NCBI GenBank assembly: GCA_963803155.1
Contig: CAWDMN010000044.1
Location: 1 to 64,000, forward strand
Direction: 5' to 3'
Source of the DNA: CAWDMN01 sp963803155
Lineage (GTDB): Bacteria > Acidobacteriota > Terriglobia > Versatilivoradales > Versatilivoraceae
DNA length: 64,000 bases
Shown: positions 25,980 to 36,532 of the stretch, in pieces
Layout: every line of letters begins with the position of its first letter
Numbering within the stretch: the stretch's first letter is position 1
Program-made: the position numbers and the translations under genes
Notes under the pieces: model-generated
The model's database searches: none
Told to the model about the DNA's origin: nothing
Seen by the model: the letters and a program-made list of their open reading frames with translations, nothing else

Positions 25980-28900
25980 ATGGCGTACTGTCGACAAAGC
26001 GTAGCACCTGCCTTACAGAGAAGTCTGCAGGGTTTGTTATTGATCACGATGATGGCTATTCATCACGGCGAAATCAAGGCAGATCCAAAGCAAAGCGCCC
26101 GCGGGGAAGTTGCCAATCCTATCCAGTCAGCCTATGACGGGCCGAGAATAATATCGTTGTATGATTCTCAGGTCCACCCAACGATAGTATTCGCGCCCTT
26201 GGACTTCGTTACAGCTAAGCCAGCCCAATTGACCGGTTCTTTGGATTTCTTCGATTTGTTCAAGCCGGGCGCCCCTTGGGCCGCAACTGCCAATCATGTG
26301 CAAATTTTCAAGTTGTACGGAGCTTTTCTGGATCAAGCCACGGATGAACAAATCAAAACGGTGGTGGATGGCCTGAATCGATTGGGTATTGCCATTGCCA
26401 TGGAGTTAGGGCCGTTGGTCACTTCCGCGAACTGTCCGCCATTGGAAGGGTTCAATGGACCCGAAATGGGCAAGCGTTTGGCCCGACGCATCCAGGCGGC
26501 AGGAGGTCAACTCCGATATGTTCAAATGGATGAACCTTTTTTCTATGCAAATCTCTATGGGGGCAACCCATGCCGCTGGACTGTCGAACAAGTAGCCCAG
26601 GGAGTAGTCGACTTCACGAAGGCAATTCAAGAGGTCTTTCCGGATGTAATTGTAGGGGACATTGAACCACTTCTAGGGGGAACCGCTGGTGTAGATCCTT
26701 ATAGGCAATGGTTGGATGGTTTTCGCGGTTTCACGGGCAAAAGCCTCCCTTTCTTTGTTTTGGATTTGGACTGGTCGGCGCCGGACTGGCCGGAGGCAGC
26801 AAAGCAACTGGAGGATTACTGCCACAAAAACGGTACCGAATTCGGAATGATTTATAACGGCAACTTCTCTGACGTTTCCGATGAGGCCTGGCTTCGTCAT
26901 GCCGAGGAAAGATTCGCCCGTTATGAAGGTCAATATGGAGGCCGGCCGGATATTGCCGTTTTCCAATCCTGGCATGACCGTCCGCATTTTGTCCTGCCGG
27001 AAACCGACCCGTCGAAATTCACCAATCTGATCAACCGCTATTTTGGAAATCGGACAGTATTAAGCTCCCAACTAACGGCCCCTTCCCCCTCTTCTCCAGG
27101 CCAAATCTCAGGGAAATTGATGGATCAAGAGGGAGCCCCGATTCATCAGGCCCCTGTTGAACTCAACCTGCATCCATTGGGGGGCTCGGGGGAGTTGAGA
27201 GAATACTCCCTGTCCGGAGTTGTTCCAGACGGAACCACTCAGGCAATTGTCGGATTCCGGGTCAACACTGAAACTGGCTGTAGTGCTACCAGTGAATTCA
27301 GCCTTTACCAATCAGACTACACGGAGGGGGCTGAAACCAGCAATCGGGTGCCGAACTCCGACTTTTCAAGCGGGTTGAATGGCTGGAGCTTCTGGGGATC
27401 AGGCAGTGCCTTGCTCCAGGCAAGTGATCAGGGTGGTGGGCAGATGCTTCATGTTGCTGCTACTGACAGCCAGACTGCAGCCATCAATTCAGCGCCTTTT
27501 CCAGCCACTCCAGGCGCTGATTACCATTTGAACTTTTCCGCTCGTGCCGTGACCGTCGCAGGATGCAATTATTTTGCCGTCTTTTTCCTTAAGCTTAACC
27601 TTGAGGGTAAAAGAGATACCATCCCACTGGGACCAAAGTTAATTTCTCTGGGAACTGCCTATACAGACGCTTCTGGCCAATATGACTTTCCCTTGAACCA
27701 GCAGCAACTCTTCTCATTCCCCTTCCTTATAGAAGCCGCTTATGCAGGGGATAATCAAAACTGGCCGGCTTCATCATGGCTGAAGTGGGCCCCCTTAACG
27801 CAAACGAATTGCACATACACACTCTCGGAAAATCAAATCTCCCTAACCAGTGAACATGGGATCGGTGACGTGAGCATAAGCTGCGGCAGCGGCTGCCAAT
27901 GGGGTGTCACCAGTGATTCTAAATGGATTGATGTGACTGATGCCAGTTCCGGAGATGGGCCAGGGAAGATTCATTTCATCGCGGCCTCCAATCCAAGTGA
28001 AGCAGCCCGAACCGGTACAATCTCGATAGGAAACCAGACTCTTAAAGTTACCCAAGACGGGAAGACCTCGACGTTTTCCGTCAGCGGTATTTCCCCCAAT
28101 TCGGGCCCGGTAACGGGCGGATCACCCATTACCATCGATGGAGAAGGGTTCCAGGATGGGCTGTCAGTTGCCATCGGAGGTTTCGCTGCTACGGTCAGCA
28201 GTGTGACAAATAGCCAGATTAAAGCCGTCACGGGAATTGCTACGGCACCGGGCAGCTATGATATAACGGTCACCAATCCCGACGGACAATCAGTTGTCCT
28301 TCCCAAAGGCTTCGCTTATACAGTAGCCAACGGCCTTGAGACGGAGGAAGTCTTTGTGCCCATCGTTCTTTCCTCCAGCGGCATGAATGGGTCTTTTTAT
28401 ACTTCCGAGATGACCTTGACCAATCGAGGAATTAGCAACGCCATTGTCAAATTCACCTACTCCGCCGCCATCGGGAGTGGCAGTGGGACTGGAGTGGACA
28501 CGTTGGCGTTTGGCCAGCAGAAGATTGTGCCGGATGCCATCAGCTACTTGAGGAGCCTGGGAGTCCCCATTGATTCCTCCGGGAATCAGGGGGAACATTG
28601 CGAGTCACCTTCTCCGGCTTGGTTTCTCCTTCCGATGGTGGTGTGACCGTCCGGACCACCACCTTGGTTCCGGAAGGGAGAGCGGGTCTTGCTTATGCCG
28701 GAATTCCCGTTTCCATGGCCCTGACCAGCCCATCGTACCTCTGCGGTCTGCGCCAAAACGAGACGGATCGTTCCAATGTCGCCATACAGAATGTGGGCAC
28801 TGCGGAGGAGGGGAACATCACACTGCAATTGACGGTCTTTTCCGGAGAGGGAGGAACTCAGATTATCAGCGTTCTGCCAGATCAGGTGCTGGCTCCCGGG

Positions 28901-29812
28901 GGTTTTGCCCAGATAAATGGAATCCTGTCTTCTAACGGTTTGGAAATCTCCAATGGCTATGTGCGAGTCGAACGAACCAGCGGGACAGCGCCATATTATG
29001 CCTATGCGGTGATCAACGATCAGGCCAACTCAGACGGGTCGTTCATCCTGCCTGTGGCGGAGATTGCGATGGCCGGGAAGACCCGGATGACATTGCCAGT
29101 GGTGGTGGAAGCGGGACCGTTTTCGACGGAGCTGGCAGTCACTAATTGGTCTACAACCAAGAAGACGCTGAATTGCAGGTTTATCGCGGATGCCAACGGA
29201 CCTTTCAGCAATACGGCTAGCTTTACGATGGAGGTCGATCCATTCCAGCAGCTGATCTGGCCGGAACTGGTCGAGCGGCTCAGGGATTCCAAGATTCCAT
29301 TGATTGGCGGAAAAGGATCTGTCATTGCCGGGGCCTTGTTCATATCGGTGACAACAGCAGGGAATCTGAGCGGGATTGCGGTGGCGGCTAGAACATCGGC
29401 CCCCGGTGGGGGAGGCCGCTATGGGCTTTATTACATGGCTCTGCCGGAGGGGACTGCCTCAACGAGTGAATCCTGGCTCTACAGCTTGCAACAGAACAGT
29501 GAGAATCGTACGAACCTGGCCCTGATCAATACCGGCGAGACAGACGACTCGGCCGACACTTTTCGCATTGAGATATTCAACGGCAATACGGGCTTGATGG
29601 TCGCGAAGGTGGATGATCTCCAACTGGAAGCCAGCCATTGGTACCAGTTTGGGATGATTCTCTCCCAATATGCCCCGGAAGTGACCCAAGGTTACGCCAG
29701 GATCACGCGGACGGCAGGAAACAACCCATTCATCACCTACGCGGTAATTAACGATGGCGGCGCCCCTGGCCAGCGCAGCGGCGACGGAGCCTTTATCGCC
29801 AGCGCGCCATGA
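25980..29812 (+). CDS. Secreted multidomain glycosidase-like protein, interrupted by one frameshift
   Basis: Two adjacent frames (25980-28646 and 28598-29812) read as one ~1277-residue protein if one G is added to the G-run at ~28588-28592: GGGAATCAG then GGGGG would become six G and continue GNQGGTLRVTFSGL. Order: signal peptide; an alpha/beta barrel-like region ~45-360 (FKLYGAFLDQATDEQIKTVV, YVQMDEPFFYANLYGG, VGDIEPLL, VLDLDWSAPDW, FQSWHDRP); a carbohydrate-binding-like domain ~450-560 (NPDSDF-type start PNSDFSSGLNGWSFWG); a BACON-like domain ~620-690; an IPT/TIG domain ~695-780 (GISPNSGPVTGGSPITIDG); then two FVPIVLSSSG-type C-terminal modules. The acidic residues in MDEPFF and GDIEP are candidate catalytic ones. 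It likely acts on polysaccharide outside the cell; the exact activity is unknown. Confidence 0.7.
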
Positions 29813-30392
29813 GGCGAATTGTTGCGGTCCCCCAAAATCAATGAAAATTCCCGGATGATAAGACAAATTGATCAATAAATTGTTAGAAGATAAATTCTCG
29901 CGCAGAGACGCGAGGCGCGGTGAATGACTGAAAATAAAAAAAGAGGGCATTACGCGCGCGGTCAATCAGCTGGAAGAATAGCCCTCTGCGCCACAGCGTC
30001 TCAGCGCGCGATAATCTTGCGGAGAAGCTTGGATTGACGTAGCAACTGTGTCATGTCTGATCCGCTACGAAGATTCTCTCTCATTCAAGGTGCTATTCCG
30101 CATTTATGAGGACTCCTCCTTTGCCAAACTATGTCGAACTCAACATAAATTGGTGACTTGGGACACCCGATCTTGCTATGCTTCTTCACGGGCCGGCATC
30201 TGCCTTTTTTAATTGCACTACTTTAAGTGCGTCAATTATCGGCAGCCTAACGGCGATCCAGGATCAAAACACCAGCCTTTTCATCTCATCTATACTCGTG
30301 ATACTTCCGATTCTGTGTCAGGAAATTTAAAGTCCGCAGTCCCCATGAATCTTGTGGAGGAGTGCCCAGTTCAGTCGCGAAAGGACTCGTCA
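29813..30392. repeat. Intergenic region with nested inverted repeat
   Basis: No gene is seen. Arms 29890-29919 and 29987-30016 are near-inverse copies (TTCTCGCGCAGAGACGCGAG / GCGTCTCAGCGCGCG...). Within, AGAGGGC 29942-29948 pairs with GCCCTCT 29981-29987. GCGTCTC.GCG elements of this kind are widespread intergenic repeats in bacteria. The stretch 30017-30392 shows nothing further. Confidence 0.6.
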
Positions 30393-32774
30393 ATGAGCAA
30401 TTTCAGATCGTTCAATCAGCACTTGTTTCTTTTGTTTGCAGCGGCATTCATAGGGATGGCCGCCATGCCTTCTGCCAGGGCCGAAGCCCTATCCCCCTTG
30501 ACAGTTCGCGGTTATACCGTCCTTCCCGTTCCGCAGAAAGTGACTTTGGGACCACGGGATTTCACCCTCTCGGATGGGTGGCAACTCGTGCTCGAAGGCG
30601 GGATAGGGGCCAACGAAGTCGCTGTCGAGTCCTTAAAGGAACAATTGGCTGATCGATTCCACCTGACACTCATGGACCACAAAGCCGTTCGATCTCGCGG
30701 GGGAGTCATTCGATTGGCAGTGGCGCCCGGGTCGGTTGGGATTGGGGAAGCAACCGACAAGAATAGGCCGAGACTTGCCGAACAAGCTTACTGTCTGAGT
30801 CTTAAAGCAGAGGAAGTCAGTTTGAGTGCTAACGCCCCCACTGGTCTTTTTTACGGAATCCAAACATTGGTCCAGATGATACGCCCTCAAGGCGGACGCT
30901 GGTTATTGCCGGAGGGCGAAATCACGGACTGGCCTGATCTTGAAATGCGAATCATCTACTGGGATGACGCGCATCATCTTGAACCACTGCCCATTCTCCG
31001 GCAGGCCGTGCGCCAAGCTTCTTTTTACAAGATCAACGGATTCGCCATTAAACTCGAAGGACATTTCCAATATAAGAACGCCGCGCCTATTGTCGAGCCT
31101 TATGCGCTTTCTCCCGCCGAGTTGCAGGAACTCACGGATTATGGTCTGAAATACCACGTCCAGGTTATCCCGTATTTGGACGGGCCTGCTCATATTTCGT
31201 TCATGTTGAAGCATCCGGAGTATGCTGGCTTGCGCTCATTCCCCGACAGCAATTACGAGGCCTGCATAACCAATCCTGACACCTACAAGTTGTACTTCGG
31301 AATGTTCCAGGACTTGCTGGATGCCAACAAAGGCGGGAAATATTTCGTGCTCTCCACCGATGAGCCCTATTATGTCGGCATGGCTAAGAACGGCCAATGC
31401 AACGAGGAGGACCGTGCCCGGGAACTAGGCAGCGCCGGCAAATTGCTGGCGGAGTTCGTGACCAAGACCTCGAACTATCTTCACGACCGGGGCCGCACGG
31501 TTCTTTTCTGGGGGGAAAATCCGTTGAAACCTGAGGATATCGGCTCACTCCCTTCGCACCTTGTCAATTCTGAGGTATATGGTCCGGAGTACGACCCAGT
31601 TTTCAAGGCGCATGGCATTCGGGAGATGATTTTTACTTCCACCGTGGGCTGGAAAGAATTTCTCTTCTCCAACTATTATATGCTTCCGCCCGCCGATCAT
31701 CTTTCGGGGCCGTCCGGAGGCGCCTACGAGCCAGTACGGCAAGGCCCGGGATATATCGGCCAAATGCTAGACACAATCGAGAACACATCGGCGCGGAAGA
31801 ATGCCGACCTGATGGGGACGTTCGTGGCGGGTTGGGCCGACACAGGCATACACCCGGAGGTGATGTGGCTGGGTTATGCGACCGGATCGGCCGCCGGCTG
31901 GCACCCCAAGGCAGCTAGCGAGCAGGAACTGATGAATTTATTCTACCCATTGTTCTACGGACCCACTGCCAGCCAGATGGGCCGCATCTATCAACTGATG
32001 AGTGAACAGGGACAGTTCTACAAGGAAAGCTGGGAAACTGTATCCTCCAATGCGCGGACCCCCATCTGGGGTGATTGGGATCGCATCAATCATCCCCCGC
32101 AACCAGCGGAAGATCAAATCCTGCCGCTTCCGCCCATGCCGGTCAACGAGCTTCTGGTTCTGAATTGCGATTGGATGGCGGCGAATGAGCGGCGGGTGCA
32201 AATGGCTGGCCGTTTCCTGGCTGAGAATGATGAGTTGCTGGACCTGCTGGGTGAAAATCTGCGCCGGGTTGAGCATAACCGCTACAACCTGGAACTCTAC
32301 ATTGGTATTGCTCAACTCTACCGGCAGAACATCACAATGCTGCTAGATCTCGAGCGCATCGATACGGCAATGCGGGCGGCTAAGGCCGCGTCAGCAAAAG
32401 CTGACGCAAAAGGAGCGGTCACAGCCCTCGACCAGGCACTCGATCTGGCCGAGAGAATCCGACAGCAGAGGAACCAGGCCTTTGCCGATGCTGTCGCCAC
32501 CTGGTATAAGAGCTGGTATCCCCGCATAGCCGCGGCGAATGGCCGCGGCTTCCTCGATCAGGTGGACGACGTCAAAGACCATCTCCCCGTCCGTACAGTG
32601 GATATGACTTACCTCATTTACCGGCAGATCCTATATCCCCTCGGTGAATGGGCGTCAAATGTCCAAGCCGTGCGCAATCAGTATGCCAAAGCTCACCAAA
32701 TGCCGGCGCGTTCGGGAGCCTTGGATTGGAAGGAGATACCGGCTATCGTTCCTCCTTTGCCTGGTGGAGAATAG
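30393..32774 (+). CDS. GH20-like beta-N-acetylhexosaminidase, secreted
   Basis: A 793-residue exported enzyme from ATG 30393, chosen for AAAGGA upstream and the signal peptide (LFLLFAAAFIGMAAMPSARA) that follows. Residues ~40-165 form the GH20b-type N-terminal domain (YTVLPVPQKVTLGPRDFTLS, EAYCLSL-like region, GLFYGIQTLVQMI). A TIM barrel follows with MRIIYWDDAHHLEPLPILRQ, YKINGFAIKLEGHFQYK and VIPYLDGPAHISFML. Asp323-Glu324 in LSTDEPYY fit the GH20 catalytic pair that positions the substrate acetamido group and donates a proton. The C-terminal ~170 residues are helical. It probably removes terminal GlcNAc/GalNAc from glycans in the periplasm or outside. With the preceding glycosidase-like gene it suggests glycan use. 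Confidence 0.75.
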   Translation: MSNFRSFNQHLFLLFAAAFIGMAAMPSARAEALSPLTVRGYTVLPVPQKVTLGPRDFTLSDGWQLVLEGGIGANEVAVESLKEQLADRFHLTLMDHKAVRSRGGVIRLAVAPGSVGIGEATDKNRPRLAEQAYCLSLKAEEVSLSANAPTGLFYGIQTLVQMIRPQGGRWLLPEGEITDWPDLEMRIIYWDDAHHLEPLPILRQAVRQASFYKINGFAIKLEGHFQYKNAAPIVEPYALSPAELQELTDYGLKYHVQVIPYLDGPAHISFMLKHPEYAGLRSFPDSNYEACITNPDTYKLYFGMFQDLLDANKGGKYFVLSTDEPYYVGMAKNGQCNEEDRARELGSAGKLLAEFVTKTSNYLHDRGRTVLFWGENPLKPEDIGSLPSHLVNSEVYGPEYDPVFKAHGIREMIFTSTVGWKEFLFSNYYMLPPADHLSGPSGGAYEPVRQGPGYIGQMLDTIENTSARKNADLMGTFVAGWADTGIHPEVMWLGYATGSAAGWHPKAASEQELMNLFYPLFYGPTASQMGRIYQLMSEQGQFYKESWETVSSNARTPIWGDWDRINHPPQPAEDQILPLPPMPVNELLVLNCDWMAANERRVQMAGRFLAENDELLDLLGENLRRVEHNRYNLELYIGIAQLYRQNITMLLDLERIDTAMRAAKAASAKADAKGAVTALDQALDLAERIRQQRNQAFADAVATWYKSWYPRIAAANGRGFLDQVDDVKDHLPVRTVDMTYLIYRQILYPLGEWASNVQAVRNQYAKAHQMPARSGALDWKEIPAIVPPLPGGE

Positions 32775-33217
32775 CGGATTCCTCATTCGTGCCGTGGACA
32801 GTGGACTGCGACCTCCAGCTTGTGCTAATGGCCAGCAGTCTTGGCCGCTTTTTGGGCGCCAGCTCGGGAAGGGCTTTCCAACGGCCCAAGCCGATCATAC
32901 CTTACGAGATTTTGTGGAAGCCACTGCGCTGGCTAAGATTACCGATCGTGAAATTCAGGGAAGATTCCAAAAGCGCGCCCACCATACACTGCTGCGGGCC
33001 GCGGGATTCAATCAAACCGATATTTCCGCCCCCTTGGCTTGAGGGCAAGCACCTCTGCATTTATCTCGGCGAAGGTGATCTTTGTTAGCGCACCTTTCTC
33101 GGGTGGGCATGCAGGCCAGCTGGGATTTTCTAGGGAGCTGCACATTCCAGCGAGGCTATCACAACAAGACGATGAAAAATTATTCCCCCTTTAAAGGGGG
33201 ATTTTCTAGGGAGGCTT
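32775..33217. repeat. Intergenic region ending in a REP-like unit
   Basis: Bases 32775-33100 hold overlapping frames without recognisable protein features; I cannot support a gene. From ~33103 to 33217 lies a REP-like unit: GGGATTTTCTAGGGAGCTGC, a degenerate CATTCCAGCGAGGCT core, CACAACAAGACGATGAAAAA, then CCCCCTTTAAAGGGGG, and the GGGATTTTCTAGGGAG part again. Confidence 0.55.
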
Positions 33218-33667
33218 ATGAAGGAAGAACCATTGGAAGTGGCTGTCGATTTGACGAACCAAAAAGTTCAATTTACGGGAGTGTCAATATCAAATCCTGA
33301 TCGCCCCATCATTTTCGACTATAAACCTCCCTGGGGCGATGGACAGGGATTCACGGGGTTGGAATTGCTGCTGCTAAGCCTGTCCGGATGCAGTGCCACC
33401 GCGGTGGTATATTTATTGAGGAAGCTGAAGAAGAACATATCCGGGATGAAAGTAATTGCCAAAGGGATCCGGCGAGATACGCCGCCACTCTGCTTTCAGC
33501 GGATATTCCTGGAATTTGAGCTGAGTTCCCCGGATGCCGGAGATGCAGACCTGCAAAAGGCTATTGAACTTTCGGAGAGTACTTACTGTCCTGTCTGGGC
33601 GATGTTGAAGAACAATGTTGAAGTTGTTGTGCGGCACAGAATTGTTGATCTCATGGGAAATCACTGA
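33218..33667 (+). CDS. OsmC family protein
   Basis: A 149-residue OsmC/Ohr-fold protein, a family that includes thiol peroxidases reducing organic hydroperoxides through two cysteines. The pair is visible: Cys in LSLSGCSATAVVYLL and in STYCPVWAML, at the family positions. GFTGLELLLLSLSGC is the typical central helix. Length is normal (~140-150). The Shine-Dalgarno sequence (TAGGGAGG) is part of the REP-like repeat unit directly upstream, so the repeat supplies its translation signal. The neighbour is a 2H phosphoesterase after ~195 bases. The generic family (not Ohr or OsmC subgroup) is all I can assign. Confidence 0.85.
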   Translation: MKEEPLEVAVDLTNQKVQFTGVSISNPDRPIIFDYKPPWGDGQGFTGLELLLLSLSGCSATAVVYLLRKLKKNISGMKVIAKGIRRDTPPLCFQRIFLEFELSSPDAGDADLQKAIELSESTYCPVWAMLKNNVEVVVRHRIVDLMGNH

Positions 33668-33862
33668 GAACGAAGCGGTGATCGGCGCAAGAACATAAAA
33701 AAGATCCCAAGGTTGGAAAGCTGATGATCGGGAGATCCTTTCCCTTCTCGGCCTTCCTCGTTCTTCCATGGAGGCATCCCCTCCGATGCAGAGGATTTTC
33801 CGAATCGATGATCCGAACAGGGATTGGAATGATCTGAAATTTCAGACTCACTCACCGTTCCA

Positions 33863-34570
33863 ATGAAGAAAAAAAACGATGCTCCAATGGAATGTCTCTA
33901 TGATGGTTTGTGGGAAGAAGCTAAAATCGCTTTTGCCGCGGGAAAAGTCGAGGTCGATCGTTTTCTCGTAAATCGCCATGAGGATCGGCGCCTTGGTGTA
34001 ACCGTGATTGCACGCCCGTCCGCGGAGATCGTCGAACAATTTTGCGAATTCAGACGCCGGCTCGAAGGGATTGTGCCCGGACAATACTTCTATCGACCCG
34101 GTGAGATGCATGTTACCGTTTTATCTCTTTTCACGGCGGTTGAGGATCACGGTCCCTTCTTTGTCAGGTTGCCGGAATACCTGGATGTTTGTCGCAAGGT
34201 TTTACTTGCCGGAGAATGTTTTGCGGTTGAATTTTGTGGGGTCACGGCATCGAGAAGTTCGATTCTAGCGCAGGGATTCCCCCAGGATGGCTATCTTGAA
34301 GAGCTGCGTGGACAACTACGCGAAACTTTGCGTGGCTGCGACTTGGGTGGAGGATTGGACACACGTTATCGCATTACCACGGCACACTCAACCATAATGC
34401 GTTTTATGAGTGTGCCCAAGAATCTGCCCGGCCTGGTCAACTTTCTGAGCGAGTATCGTGATTTTTCTTTTGGCTGCACTACTTTTGAGTCACTCCAGGT
34501 GGTCAAAAATGATTGGTACATGTCATCAGAAAAAACAGAAATGCTTGCTGAGTATTTGTTGCGGAAATAA
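33863..34570 (+). CDS. 2H phosphoesterase / 2'-5' RNA ligase-like protein
   Basis: A 235-residue protein with the two H-x-[ST] motifs that define the 2H phosphoesterase superfamily: HVT in EMHVTVLSLF and HST in TTAHSTIMRF. Spacing of about 100 residues between them is normal. Members act on 2'-5' or cyclic phosphodiesters in RNA or nucleotides; the substrate here is unknown. The protein has no signal peptide and is cytoplasmic. Neither ATG 33863 nor the in-frame ATG at 33887 has a clear Shine-Dalgarno sequence. It stands alone, with 750 bases of non-coding sequence after it. Confidence 0.75.
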   Translation: MKKKNDAPMECLYDGLWEEAKIAFAAGKVEVDRFLVNRHEDRRLGVTVIARPSAEIVEQFCEFRRRLEGIVPGQYFYRPGEMHVTVLSLFTAVEDHGPFFVRLPEYLDVCRKVLLAGECFAVEFCGVTASRSSILAQGFPQDGYLEELRGQLRETLRGCDLGGGLDTRYRITTAHSTIMRFMSVPKNLPGLVNFLSEYRDFSFGCTTFESLQVVKNDWYMSSEKTEMLAEYLLRK

Positions 34571-35326
34571 AGACAGGTTGCCTAAAGTCCTTGTGATTAT
34601 AATGACGGTACGCAATAGGTTGATAGTGGGCAGTGCATGGTTGGCAAGGGATAAAAGCATTGCTTTCGGTTTTCTCCGCGCCATGGCGGGGGGAACCGGC
34701 TGTCAAGATGGTGGAGGAGAGGTCCTGACACCATGCACCCAGCGCCTCTCACCCATCTGCCATTGCGGACCCCCTTTCGCCGCTTTGGTGGATGGCTCCA
34801 GTTGAACTGCATGTCAAGGGTGCATGGTGAAAACATATGGCAATGACTTAGAGTCCATTTATGAACGCACTTTTCGGTAGAGCAGGCCTCCGGTCTGATA
34901 GTTGACGGGGACTCTGGCGCCGGCGATGGACTGACGCTGACCGGTCGCGAAAGCAGACCGGAACTGGCCGCTCGGAGGTTTGCCCCACCTTTTGCTCAAT
35001 GGGAGTCATCGATTCAAAGACCCATTGATGATGGAAAAATTTCAAAATATCGACTGCATACAAAGATTCCACTTAATCCTCTTCCTTGTGGTGGCCACTC
35101 TGTGTGCATTTCACGAGGCGTGGAACCTGGCCACTTCGTCAATAGACCACGCCCTCCGCCCGAAGCGGACTCACCGTGGCTACCGTTTATACGAGGATCT
35201 GAGCAACTACAAAATATCAAATCGGGGATTGCCCGACGGAGTCTGCCCCCCCCGCTTTATTTGTCCGGCGCGGCCCAGTGTTTTTTTCAAATTTGCTAAA
35301 AGCCCAGCGGCATCTCTGACAAAAAA
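34571..35326. other. Long intergenic stretch with degenerate repeats
   Basis: I find no gene. A degenerate copy of the TCTCCGC...GCGGGG / CTCACCC...GCGGACC repeat seen at 6.8 and 25.8 kb lies at ~34668-34800. Around 34860-34990 a GC-rich stretch has protein-like codon texture on the minus strand but no start or known motif. The remainder shows nothing. Confidence 0.45.
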
Positions 35327-35947
35327 ATGATCAGCTATTTTATCATGGGAATCACATTTGCTTTTGCTGCCGCGGTGCAACCGGGCCCTTTCCAGACCTA
35401 CCTCATATCTCACTCGCTGAGTGTTGGTTGGCGGCGCACGCTGCCAGCCGCTTTGTCCCCTTTGATTAGTGATGGTCCGATCGCTCTTATCGCTCTTCTG
35501 GCGTTGAGCTATTTTTCTCGGGCTTTTCTTTATGTTCTGCAATGCGCCGGCGGATTTTTTTTATTCTACCTGGCAATCCAGGCAGCAAATGTCTGGCGAG
35601 TATGGGGTCAAGCTAAAATAGTCCATCCACAATCGAGCCGGCAGAGTATGTTTAAGGCTGCAACCGTAAATCTGCTGAATCCGAACCCTTATCTGGCCTG
35701 GAGCCTCGTTATGGGCCCGCTCCTCCTGAAAGGGTGGCACGAAAAGCCTGAGCATGGGTTGGCTCTGCTTTTTGGTTTCTATGGAACGATGATTGCCGCT
35801 AATGGAGGGATCATTGTGCTCTTCGGGGCGGCCAGGAATCTGGGGGCAAGGTTAAACCGAAGCCTTATTGGCATCTCCTCGGTAGCACTGGGGTGTTTTG
35901 CCATTTATGAGTTGTGGCTTGGGATTTATTCTCTCACGGGTCGGTGA
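35327..35947 (+). CDS. LysE-family amino-acid exporter
   Basis: A 206-residue inner-membrane protein of the LysE/RhtB family. It has about six hydrophobic segments: residues 3-24, 40-62, 65-86, 112-132, 144-165 and 178-198. The family hallmark near the N-terminus is present: GITFAFAAAVQPGPFQTYLI (usual G.....PGP), and NLLNPNPYLAWSLVMGP matches the conserved NPK-type motif of the middle segment. Length is typical. The family exports amino acids or similar small molecules by proton exchange; the substrate cannot be told. The Shine-Dalgarno sequence is weak. Confidence 0.8.
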   Translation: MISYFIMGITFAFAAAVQPGPFQTYLISHSLSVGWRRTLPAALSPLISDGPIALIALLALSYFSRAFLYVLQCAGGFFLFYLAIQAANVWRVWGQAKIVHPQSSRQSMFKAATVNLLNPNPYLAWSLVMGPLLLKGWHEKPEHGLALLFGFYGTMIAANGGIIVLFGAARNLGARLNRSLIGISSVALGCFAIYELWLGIYSLTGR

Positions 35948-36532
35948 TGATGGGAAGGCTTGAACCTCGATGTGAAGATGCCTTTGATTGGCCCTGCATT
36001 GGCAAGGATAATAATGGGATGCGCTCATGCCAGCGCGGCTGGCACGGCAAGAATATGAAAAGGGGATAATGGAGGCGGCCTGCCCTCAGGCCGTTAGAGC
36101 AAGCCTAGCAAAGACAGGTGGGGTAAGGGCTCCCCGCCTCCATCCACGCTTTTTTTTGGAGAGCCGCGCATGACTGCGGGTCCACCACAACAATATTATA
36201 AAATTGTGGTGATGTGATGAATAGTGAGTAAAGGGACAGGTGAGGGAACGAGAGACCCTCTTACCCCGACGCCGGAAAGAAGGAGGACAGCGAAAGCAAG
36301 CCGAATTTCTGAAACCTCTTCACCGGCAATCGCCAGGTGTCTTTCATGGACTGCGCTTGAATTTCATGGCGCGCAAGCGCATGCGGAGCCAGGCCCCCAG
36401 AATAAACTAGCACAAAAACGAATTGAAAAAGCGGGAACTTACCTTTTATTATAAAACGAGTTTGATCAATATTTTGAAATTCTGAAGAGTGGCACTTTTT
36501 CTCTTTCATCGGGGAGCAGCTACCAGATTGTA
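35948..36532. repeat. Intergenic region with REP-like and MITE-like repeats
   Basis: No gene is seen. A REP at 36026-36060 (CATGCCAGCGCGGCTGGCAC then GGCAAGAATATGAAAA) is followed by a GGAGGCGGCCTGCCCTCAGG...CCGCCTCCATCCACGC element at 36069-36152 that matches 25583-25664. The remainder (36153-36532) shows nothing I can name. Confidence 0.6.

Noticed and set aside
32648..33088. Overlapping frames after the GH20-like gene
   Set aside because: No family features, no Shine-Dalgarno sequence, and they start inside the preceding gene.
34860..34990. Possible tRNA-like or coding remnant in the GC-rich stretch
   Set aside because: No cloverleaf could be drawn and no start codon or protein motif was found.
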